From: an uncultured Prevotellaceae bacterium
GTDB lineage: Bacteria > Bacteroidota > Bacteroidia > Bacteroidales > Bacteroidaceae
DNA length: 64,000 nt
NCBI GenBank assembly: GCA_900318815.1
Contig: ONMA01000002.1
Location: 62,001-126,000, forward strand
Direction: 5' to 3'
Shown here piece after piece: positions 18,568 through 29,500 of the stretch; position 1 is the stretch's first letter, and each line of letters starts with the position of its first letter. The translations under genes and the position numbers were made by a program. Below the pieces are notes generated by a model. The model did no database searches, had not been told where the DNA came from, and saw nothing but the letters and a program-made list of their open reading frames with translations.

Positions 18568-20295
18568 ATGACCAACGAAACGAGACGCATACCCTACGGC
18601 ATCAGCGACTTCAAGCAGCTGCGCCGGGAGAATCTTTACTATGTAGACAAGACCATGTACATCGAGCGGATGGAGCAGGCAGGACACTTCCTGTTCCTCA
18701 TACGCCCGCGACGCTTCGGCAAGAGCCTGTTCCTGAACATGCTCTCGGCCTACTACGACATTGAGGGGAAGAAAGAATGGGACAAGCTGTTCAGCGGGCT
18801 CTATGTGCATGATCGCCCCACAAGGGAGCAGGGCATATACCAGGTGCTGAAGTTCGACTACTCGCAGGCAGGAGGCTCACTGGAGACGCTCTACGAGAAC
18901 TTCGACACCTACTGCTGCGCACAGATAGACCAATTTGTCATCAAGTACGAGAAATACTACGAGCCTGGGTTCAAGGACCGGATCCTCGGCATGAAGAACT
19001 TCAATGCGAAGCTCGACAACACCTGCTCGGCGGCCCGCCGGCAGGGAATACGCCTGTACCTCATCATCGACGAGTACGACAACTTCACCAACGACATACT
19101 GGCCGAGCACGGCGAGCGCATCTACCACTCGCTGACCCACGCCACGGGCTTCTACCGCGACCTGTTCAAGAAGTTCAAGCCTAACTTCGACCGCATCCTG
19201 ATGCTGGGGGTGAGCCCCGTGACGATGGACGACCTGACCTCTGGCTACAACATCGCGCTGGCCATCAGCATGGATGCCCGCTTCAACATGATGCTGGGAT
19301 TCTCAGAGACCGAGGTGCGCCAGATGATACGCTACTACCAGCAGCAGGGCTGCATCGCGCTGGGCGAGGACGAGCTGTTGGACGACATGAGGCCGTGGTA
19401 CGACAACTACTGCTTTGCTATGGAGTCGGTGGGCACCGACCCGAAGATGTTCAACAGCGACATGGTTCTCTACTACCTGAACCACGTCATAGCACACGGC
19501 AAACGCCCCAAGCAGCTCATCGACCCGAACACGCGCACCGACTACAAGAAGATGAAGAAGCTCATAGCCCTCGACGGCACGGGCACCTACCGCATGGGCA
19601 TCATCAACAAGATTGCCGAGCAGGGATTTATCGTCGGCAATGTAGAAGAGTCGTTCCCCGCCGAGCACCTCACCGACAAGGAGATGTTCGTCTCCCTATT
19701 ATATTATTATGGTATGCTGACCATAGGCGACATCTACGGCACACGACTGAAGCTCGTCATACCGAACAACAACGTGCGGCAGCAGTACTACGGCTACCTG
19801 CTTGAAGAATACCAGCGCATACACCCCGTGGACATTTCGAGCCTTGCCGACACCTACGACCAAGCTGCCCTCGACGGCGACTGGCGCCCGCTGCTCGACT
19901 ACATCGGCCAGGCCTACTACGACGCCACCGCCGTGCGCAGCCTCATTGAGGGCGAGCGCAACCTGCAGGGCTTCATGAACGCCTACCTCACGCTGACGCC
20001 CTACTACATGACGCAGCCCGAGACTGAGCTGGCTCACGGCTACTGCGACTTCTTCCTCATGCCCGAGCTGGCGCGCTACCCCATGATTGGCCACTCCTAC
20101 ATTCTGGAACTGAAGTACCTTAGGCAGGACGCCACCGAGCAGGAGGCACAGGTGCAGTGGCAGGAGGCCGTGGAGCAGATAAAGAAATACGCCCAGGACC
20201 GCCGCGTGCAGCACTACATAGGCCACACACAGCTGCACCTCATTGTGGCACAGGTGCGCGGCTACCAGTGGCAGCGGGTAGAGGAAATCTGCTAA
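18568..20295 (+). CDS. AAA-ATPase-like protein with C-terminal PD-(D/E)XK nuclease-like domain
   Basis: 575 aa. The N-terminal domain matches the AAA-ATPase_like family: IPYGISDFKQLRRENLYYVDKT, a P-loop variant LIRPRRFGKSLFLNML (~47-62) and a Walker B block LYLIIDEYDNF (~165). The C-terminus carries YCDFFLMP and YILELKYL (~490-520), the D...ExK core of the PD-(D/E)XK_9 domain. Such genes occur in many copies in Bacteroidales genomes. Their role is not established; defence or mobile-element functions have been guessed from the nuclease fold. No signal peptide, so cytoplasmic. It has its own promoter and separates the two giant-protein cassettes, with which it has no obvious functional link. 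Confidence 0.88.
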   Translation: MTNETRRIPYGISDFKQLRRENLYYVDKTMYIERMEQAGHFLFLIRPRRFGKSLFLNMLSAYYDIEGKKEWDKLFSGLYVHDRPTREQGIYQVLKFDYSQAGGSLETLYENFDTYCCAQIDQFVIKYEKYYEPGFKDRILGMKNFNAKLDNTCSAARRQGIRLYLIIDEYDNFTNDILAEHGERIYHSLTHATGFYRDLFKKFKPNFDRILMLGVSPVTMDDLTSGYNIALAISMDARFNMMLGFSETEVRQMIRYYQQQGCIALGEDELLDDMRPWYDNYCFAMESVGTDPKMFNSDMVLYYLNHVIAHGKRPKQLIDPNTRTDYKKMKKLIALDGTGTYRMGIINKIAEQGFIVGNVEESFPAEHLTDKEMFVSLLYYYGMLTIGDIYGTRLKLVIPNNNVRQQYYGYLLEEYQRIHPVDISSLADTYDQAALDGDWRPLLDYIGQAYYDATAVRSLIEGERNLQGFMNAYLTLTPYYMTQPETELAHGYCDFFLMPELARYPMIGHSYILELKYLRQDATEQEAQVQWQEAVEQIKKYAQDRRVQHYIGHTQLHLIVAQVRGYQWQRVEEIC

Positions 20296-20586
20296 CCACT
20301 GATTTCGCAGATTCCACAGATTATGGCTATGGTGAAATAGTTACCGAACGTTTACACCTAATTGAAATATTTAGTAAGATTTTCTTCATCTGTTTGATGT
20401 GTTGTTGGAATGATGGGTACAAAAGTAATATTTTTTTGAAAAAAAAGCTTTTTGCGGGAAAAATCGGGGGGGAAATTCTTTTTCCCTAAAAAAGTCTTGG
20501 ACTTTTCGAACAATTTGCATACCTTTGCACGAAATTTTAGACAACTTCAAGTTAACTTAACACTTTTTTCCAAAATTTATTTCATT
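20296..20586 (+). promoter_or_regulatory. Intergenic region with promoter of cassette 2
   Basis: TTGG at 20497-20500, 19 nt, then TACCTTTG at 20520-20527 form the promoter; the ATG at 20587 is ~60 nt downstream. Just after the ATPase stop lies a CCACTGATTTCGCAGATTCC tract, a form of the ATCTGCG repeat that also encodes two signal peptides here. The open frame reaches back to 20452, but that would place the start upstream of the promoter. Confidence 0.6.
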
Positions 20587-23500
20587 ATGAACAATTACTT
20601 TAAAAATCTGCGACGGCGGGCTGGCACCGGGCCAGGCTGCACACGGCATCGTGGTCGCTACGGGAGTCCCGGTAGCAGTGGGGGAGGCAATTTCCTCCTG
20701 CGGATGAAGGGAGCAGCCATCCTGGTGATGCTCCTGATGTGCTTACTGCCCCAGAAGGCGGCGGCGGCAACGGGTGTTGACTGGAAACGAGATTACATGT
20801 TTCAGGCCTACTACGCCAATAACGCTGGAGCTCTTCAGTTTGTGGTCACTATCTTCAACAAGAGTGGGACTGATGAGGGCTTTGTCAATGATGGAGGTGT
20901 GACAGTCTACGCAAGCAAAGACGGTGGCTCCAACTGGACGAAACTTGTCTCAATCAGGGCTGACAAAAATGGCTCTGTTGGTTCTGCGCAGTTCTGGAAC
21001 GGAACAGAACGCGAAAATGATTGGTGGAGTGGTGATGACCATCATTATCGTGTCACCTGGAATCTTCCCTTAGAATGGCGTAACTGCAACATCAAGTTCA
21101 AGAGCGAAGGCTACTGGGCCGACTATGACGGGGCAACAGATGGCGATGACTGGCACTCAGATATTTTCGGCCCCTATGCGAACAACTACACCTTCTCCGT
21201 GCGCTCCATCAGCTGGAACGGCGACCTGGGCATATCACCCGACGGCACGCTGACGCTCCCCTACAGCTTTGGCGAGTCCAAAGAAACCGACGGACACACC
21301 CGGATTTCCACTCACATTAATGGCAACTGGTCAAGCCAAATCGCATACCATACCCCCAGCAGCAATTACGCGAGTGGTAACTACTCATTCAACTTGAGCA
21401 AAATCAACAAAAACCTGCGCTCGCCGAGCTTCACCATCCGGATGGATCATGAGTTTCCGCATGAGAACGACCTTAACGGTGGTACGCAATATTTCAAGGC
21501 CCAGAGTAGCCTAAAGACCTTCTACCCGCTGCCCCTGGCCACCCTCAACACCCCCGTGTTCAACAAGCTTAACCGCACGGTGTCGCTCAGCTGGACGGCC
21601 GACAACACGAACTACGGCGACGGCTCCTGGGCCATCTACCGCAACGACCAGCGGATCGACGTGGTGCCGCAGGGCACCTACTCCTACACCGACGATGAAC
21701 CCCTCTTCGAGGCCAACGTGAAGTACTACATCTACTATGTACACAGCAGCTGGTCCAACGATACGAAGGCCGACCTGCTGAAGTCGAACGAACAGACGGT
21801 GGATGCCAGACTCTCGCTGCCCATCGCCAACCTCAGCCCCGTGTGCGAGGACGACCGCATCATCTTCAGCTGGACGTCCGACGGCTATCCCGCCGACTAT
21901 GGCCACTCGTTCAAGATTTATGTGGACGACGAGACCAACCCCATCTACACCATCGAGCCGACAGACAACCAGACGAGCTTCCGGTGGGAGCACCGCACCA
22001 CCGACCAGCACACCGATCGGCAGGACTTCATGGACGGCAACATCCCCTATACCGAGGAGCCGCTGAACGCCTGTGCCCCGCACAACTACCGCATCGATGC
22101 CGTCATCGGCTCTACGGTAGTCAACTCCATGACTTTGACAAAGAAGGCCATCGGCAAGGGCACGAGCTTCTACTCCATCGAAGCCACGAAGGGCGTCTAT
22201 CCCGGCACGGTGAAGCTGCAGTGGCACGTCAACCTGCAGGGCTCCACGGTGGCCAAGACCTACATCGTGGAGCGCCGTCGCGCCGAGAAGAGCGGCGAGA
22301 GCTGGACGACGCTCAACCGCATGTCGAGCACAGAGGAGTACCTGATGTACACCGACGACACGCCGCTGCCCGGCGTGTTCTATGAATACCGCGTGACGGT
22401 GCAGGACAAGTGCCCCGACGGTGCCATCATCGCCAACGAGGCTACCGACATCGGCTTCGCCCAGACCTCGGGCACCATCAGCGGCCGCATCACCTTCGGC
22501 GCATCGGGCAGCGCGGTGGCCAACGTCGATGTGGAGGCCAAGCGCACCGGTGCATCGAGCGACGATGCCGAGCAGTATCATGCCATGCGCTTCACCGGCA
22601 CCAACGGCGCCGTGACCTGGACCTACCCCACGGCGAGCTACGCCGCCGACATGCTGTCATCAGGCAACTTCACCATCCAGATGTGGATACAGCCCGACGA
22701 GCTGGCCGAGGCCAAGATTGTGCGACTGAACGGTGAGGACTGCTACGTGGGCATGAACGCCAACGGTGAGCTGACCTTCTCCAACAACGGTACGACCTAC
22801 ACCTTCACCGAGGCCGTGCTGACCGCCGGCAAGTACCACCACGTGGTGCTGACGCGCAACGGCGGCAACGTGACCGCCAGCGTGATGAGCACCGACAGCG
22901 AAGGCCTGCCACAGCTGCTGTGCGGCACACAGGCCGTGGGCAGCAGCCTGACGATGACGGGCAACACCCAACTGACGGTGGGCCACTTCAAGGGCTACGT
23001 CGACGAGTTCCGCCTCTGGACCAAGGTTCTCACCGAGGCCGAGATCATAGAGAACTACGGCCACCTGTTGGTGGGCAACGAGGTGGGCTTAGAGACCTAT
23101 TGGACCTTCGACGAGGGCCTGCGCACCCAGTTCTTCGACTACTCGCGCGACGGCACCGTCTACCACCAGCACCACGGCAAGATAGGCAGCAACGCCGAGC
23201 CTTCGAACCTGACTCCGACGGATCTGAAGCTGAAGGCCAAGACCGATGACGACGGCAACTACATCATCCAGGGCGTGCCGTTCACCGGTGAGGGAACAAC
23301 CTACGCCATCATCCCGAAGCTGGGCGTCCACCAGTTCAACCCGACGCAGCAACTGCGCTTCGTGGGCAACAACTCGCTGGTACACAACGGCACCGACTTC
23401 ACCGACATCTCGGCCTTCAGCGTGAAGGGCACCATCCGCTATGCCGGCACCGACTATCCCGTGGAGGGCGTGAACCTCTACGTCGATAACCAGATCTGTG

Positions 23501-26500
23501 CCAAGGACGGTGCCCCCATCACGACGAATGCCTACGGCCAGTACGAAATATCCGTGCCCATCGGCGAGCACTACATCACCGTGGTGAAGAACGGCCATGA
23601 GTTCAACAACAGCGGCCGTTATCCCGCCGACCCCGACGGCGTGGGCACCTTGGTGAACTTCAAGAATCCCGTGACCAGCCTCGACTTTGAGGATCAGACG
23701 CTGGTCAACTTCACCGGCCGTGTGGTGGGTGGCAGCATCGAGGGCGAGAAGCCCGTGGGCTTCGGCCTGAGCGAGAACAACATCGGCGTGGTGGAGCTGG
23801 TCGTGTCGCCCATGAACGAGCTGTACCGCATGAACGTGGTGAAGAACGTCAGCGAGACCACCATCAGCTATGACACCAACGAGGAGGTGGTGGCCGTGGC
23901 ATCGGCCACCGAGGCCATCAAGAGCACCTCCTACCGCGGCGCCACTGCCGACTACTGCAAGAAGATATTCATCCACACCGACCCGCAGACGGGCGAGTTC
24001 TCGGCCATGCTGCCCCCGCTGCAGTACAAGGTGGAGAGCATGAAGGTGGTGAAGACCGAGCAGGATCTTGACGTCTCGACCACTTTCGACCTGACCAACC
24101 CGCTGCAAGTTTCGCAGGATTCCGTTCGCACCGAGTCAGACGAACTGCTGACCTACGACTACGTAGCAATGCTGAAGCATACCTATCACAGCACCCCCAG
24201 CTTCACGGTGAAGCAGAAGGGACGCGACGACGGCTCTTTCGGCATCAACAGTTTCAAACTGAAAGACCAGTACGGCGACCTTACGATAAACGACATCTAC
24301 AGCGTGACCAATGGCGAAATAACCTATAACTATAGCAGTCCACTGTTTGTGAAGAGCGACCCTTATACCTTCCAGCTGAGTGGCTTCGAGGAGTACACCA
24401 ATTATGATGGTACAAAGAACGTAACTTCACATGTGCCACTGTCTGGCGTTATCGTGACGATTAACAATGCCCTCTCCGACGGCCAGAGCGTCTATGTGGA
24501 AAATGGCACCGTAGATGGCAAAGAGGTGAAGGCTGGCGATGTGGCTTCGCTGAGGAGCAACCAGATAGTTCTCGACGACAAGGGTGAGGCCACCTATAAA
24601 TGGACGGCAGGCTTCCCCAACATTACTGAACCTTTCACTCGCACCATCAATATTAACTATGACATCGATGGTCGTTCCTATGCGTGGAGCGGCAATGGCA
24701 TGAACGGTATCGTGCTGGGCGACCTGCCTTCAGGCAACAACTTTGTCACCTCTGGCCCCGACCAGCTGCTCATGATTCTGCGCGACCCCCCAGGCTCGGC
24801 CTCTAATGCTGAGTGGTCGACTGGTACTGTCAACTCTACGAGCACGACCATCAGCAACGGAGCTTCAGAGGACGGCAGTACGACTTTTGAGCATAAGTTT
24901 GGCGTGGATGTGGAAACCATCTCAGGCATTCTGCCTGGTGTTGCCACGGTTAATCAGGTGTCGGTGAAGAACGATTCAGAAATAGGTGTCACCTTCGAGA
25001 GTTCACAGGATGATTCCGACTCGTACAGCACCACAACTACAATCACGAAATCATGGGCTACCAAGGGTGAGCCAGAATATGTTGGTGCAGATGGCGATGT
25101 ATTCATTGGCAATGCCACCAATGTCGTGTTCGGCAAGGCCCGCAACCTGGGCTTCAGGCGCGCCTCCAGTACCGACCCTGTTTCGCTGAATGTGTATGAA
25201 ATCATGACCAGTGGCATGAGGTTTGGTACGCTCTTCAGCTACACACAAAAGTATATTGAGGAGACACTCTTCCCCAATTTGCTGGGCATTCGTGACTATT
25301 ACCTCAAGACTGTTAATCAGGCTGAATACGACAACCCTGTGAACAATCTCACAGAGCCTATCTATGTGACAACTCTTGACAAAAACGACGAGAATTACGG
25401 CAAGCCCGAAACGTATAAGATTGTATTGCCTGACAATATGTCTGAATCATTGAGGAAGAAACTGAATGAAGAAGGCATAGGCGACACCATCCGATGGGTG
25501 AACAACCAGATAGAGAACTGGACGCGCTATCTGGCACTCAACGAGAAGGAGAAAGTGGAAGCTGTCACAAAAGGCAAGCTCCTTGACAACTATTCGTTCG
25601 ACTCGGGTAGCGATGTGAGCTATTCAGTAGAGAAAGACTCCACCCATACAAGTTCGTTTGAATGGTCGGTGTCGCCGGGCATTCACATTGCCAATACAAC
25701 AGGTACTGAGATCAATCGCTTCGGTCTGGACATTTCATTCGAGGTCAATGCGTCATACTCTCATACAGAATCGGAAGAGTCGGAGACATCCAATGTCAGC
25801 AGCTTCGCCTTCACCTTGTCAGAGACCGGCGATGCCGATGCCTTGAGCGTTGATGTCTATCAGTATGGTATCTACAGCCCCATCTTCCGCACACGTGGCG
25901 GACAGACAAGCGCACCCTACGAGGGAGAGGTACGCACGTCGTACTATGAGCCCGGCGAGCATGTACTGATGGCGGCCACCATGCAGATTGAGGTGCCGCA
26001 GATTGACGTGGAGGTACCCGTGGTGAGCGACATCCCCAGCGGACAGGCCGCCAACTACGTGCTGAAGCTCTCGAACGCCTCGGAGGTGGGTGCCGACGTG
26101 GCTTACCGCCTCGGCATTCTCGACGAGACCAATCCTGATGGTGCAGAACTGACTATGGACGGCAAGGTGATTCCTGGACTGGATCAGGGACGACTGATCA
26201 AGGTGCCCGGCAACCAGACGCTGACCAAGGCCCTGCAGCTGCGCCAAACCAACCCCGGCGTGCTTGACTATGAGGGCATGAACGACGATCGACTGGAAGA
26301 TGACCCGCTTTATAAGAGAGGTATCGCCATCGTCTTCGCCTCGGACAACGACCCAGAAGATATTGCCGACACCATCTATATCTCTGCACACTTCGTGCCA
26401 TCGGCCTCAACCGTTGACCTGAAGCTGGCCAACAACATCGTAAACACGCAGACGGGCACTAACCTGAAGCTGACGTTCAACAACTTCGACCGCAACTACC

Positions 26501-29500
26501 ACAACCAGAAGGCCTTCCGCCTGCAGTACAAGAAGCAGGGCAACACCGACTGGACGCTGCTGCGCGAGTATGTGCTGGACGAGAAGAACCTGACGGAGAA
26601 CAACGAGCTGCTGCCTGCTACCGGCGCCAACATCGACTACATGCTCGACATGAACCAGTTCACCGACGGCGACTACCAGTTCCGTGTGCTCTCCGTGGCC
26701 ACCTACGGCAACGACGAGGTGAGCCGCTCCAGCGAGGAGCTGGCACTGACGAAGGACATGCAGCGTCCGCGCCCGCTCGGCCAGCCTGAGCCTGCCGACG
26801 GCATCCTAAGCGCCGGCGACGAGCTGAGCGTGACCTTCAACGAGCTGATCCTGAAGGGCGAGCTGACACAGGCCGCCAACTTCAAGGTGACGGGCGTGCT
26901 GAACGGCGCAGAGGTGGCCCACGAGACCGCCCTCTCGCTGCAGAGCGCAGAGACCACGGCAAAGACCGAGGCCGACATCCTGCTCGGAGGCAAGGACTTC
27001 AGCATCGACACGTGGATTAACCTGACCGGCGGCGCAGGTACACTGCTCAGTCACGGCATCGGAACGGCCAAACTGACCGTGGGCACCGACACCGATAACC
27101 ACCTCGTGGTGAAGATAGGCTCGGAGACCTACACGTCGGCCAACCCCCTTCCTACGGGTAACTGGGCCTTCCTGACCCTGAGCTACAAGAACGAGAACGG
27201 TACGTATAAGCTGACCGCCACCGTGGCCAATGACGCCTTCGAGACCCCGCTCTTCAACGCCCAAGAAGTGGCCAAGTACGAAGGCAACGGCCCGTTGAGT
27301 GTAGGCTGCGGCTCTGCCGGAGCCATGCACGAGCTGCTGCTCTGGGACGAGGCACACGACATGACCACCGCCCTGGCACAGCGCGGCCGCACGAAGAACC
27401 CGGCAACGCGCCACCTCATTGGCTACTGGAAGATGGACGAGGGCGAGGGCAAGACCATCCGCGACTACTCGCGCAACCGCCACATGACCATGGCCGACGA
27501 GACCTGGTACATGAACAATGAGAACAAGGCCGTAAGTCTCACTGACGGCAACTTCCTGAGCATCGATGCCGGCGACCTGCCCTCCTTCAGCGAGGACGAC
27601 TACGCCGTGGAGTTCTGGGTGCGCGGTGGCGCACAGACGGGCGAAGCCCAGCTGCTGCAGATGGGTGAGGTAGGCCTGTGGGTGAACACTAACGGTGAGT
27701 TGCAACTCACCGGCAAGGGCGCCTACAAACCCGTCGCCGAGCAGACCGGCATCGCTACGTCGAGCGGCAACATCATGGACAACGCCTGGCACCACGTGGC
27801 CCTGAACGTGCTACGCCAGGGAGCCGCCGCCGTCTATGTAGATGGTGTGCGCCGCCTGAGCACCAACGCCGCCAATGTGGGTGGCATTGCCACCAACAAC
27901 CTGCTGCTGGGTACACACCGCAGAATGGTGATGAACGACGAGGAGGGCGTCTATGCCTACGACCGCAAGTTCACCGGACAAGTCGATGAGGTGCGCGTGT
28001 GGAACGCCACGCTCAACGCCGACAAACTGCTGTCGAACCGCAAGCAGCGCCTCACGGGCACGGAGGACGGCCTCTCGGCCTACTATCCCTTCGAGACCAA
28101 AACAATTGGCGACGGCAACCAAGTGGTGACCACCGCCTCTGCCGAGGACCTCGCCCGCACTGGCCACACAGCGGTCGCGCTCGGCGGTTCTTCCGCCGAG
28201 ATGCCTGCCTTCACTGACAACGCTCCCGCCCTGCGCCAGAAGAAGACGGAGACCAACGTGCCCTTCACCTTCGTGGCCAGCAACGAGAAGGTGGTGATCA
28301 CCATCGACGAGGAGCCTGCCATGATTGAGGGCTGCACGCTGAACTTCACCGTGCGCGACGTGCGCGACGAGAACGGCAACTACTCGCTGCCCGCCGTATG
28401 GTCGGCATTCGTGAACCAGAACCAGCTCGTCTGGGCTGAGAACAGCCTGGCCTTGGAGCAGCCGCAGAACACCACCGGCACCCTGCAGGCCACCGTCGTG
28501 AACAAGGGCGGCCAGCAGCAGATGTGGACGCTGAGCGGCATGCCCGCATGGCTCGTGCCAAGCACAGAGAGCGGCGAAACGAACCCGCTGAGCGAGACCA
28601 AGGTCGATTTCACCGTGATGCCGTCGGCTCCTCTGGGCCGCAGCGAGGTGACCGTCTATCTGACGGGCAACGACAATATCGACGTGCCTCTGACCTTCAA
28701 TATCAAGGTGACAGGCGACAAACCCGCCTGGGCCGTGAACCCTCACAACTTCGAAGGCTCGATGAACGTCATCGGACAGCTCTATGTCGATGGCCTTGTC
28801 AGTGAGGATGCCGACGACGTAGTGGCCGCCTTCATCGGTGAGGAATGCCGTGGCGTGGCCAACCTACAGTACTCGCCCCGCTACGACGGCTACTTCGTGA
28901 CGATGAGCATCTATGGTAACGACGGTGAAAGCGGCGACGTGACCTTCCGCGCCTACGATGCCTCGACGGGCACCGTCTATCCCGTGGTGAATCCTAACGA
29001 ATCCATCAGCTATACGGCACAGATGCTGAAGGGCACCTACGCCAAGCCTGTGGTGCTCAGCACTGCCGACTACATCGAGCAGCAGACCGAGCTTGGCAAG
29101 GGTTGGAACTGGATGTCGCTCTACGTGACGAATACTGATGGAATGACCCCGCAAGCCGTCTTCGAGAAGATTGCCGACGACGTGCTGATTGTGAAGAGCC
29201 AGAATGGCTTCGTAGAGAAGACAGTGAATGGGCTGAAGGGCGATCTCGCCTCCCTGGCATACGGCAAGATGTATGCCGTGCAGATGGCTAACGACCGCAC
29301 CCTGCGACTCGTAGGCAACCGCGCCAGCGGCGAGATAAGCGTGGCTGAAGGCTGGAACTGGCTTGGCTACGGCCAGAAACTGGCCAGCGTGGGCGATGCC
29401 ATGGCTAATTTGAATCCCGAGGACGGCGACATCGTGAGAGACCAGGAGGGCGTGGCCTATTTCGACGACTACGCCTGGGCTGGCTCGCTGCTCACCATGC

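Noticed and set aside
20452..20586. Upstream extension of giant protein 2
   Set aside because: The promoter -7 box (20520-20527) lies inside it; the ATG at 20587 is followed by the signal-peptide region.
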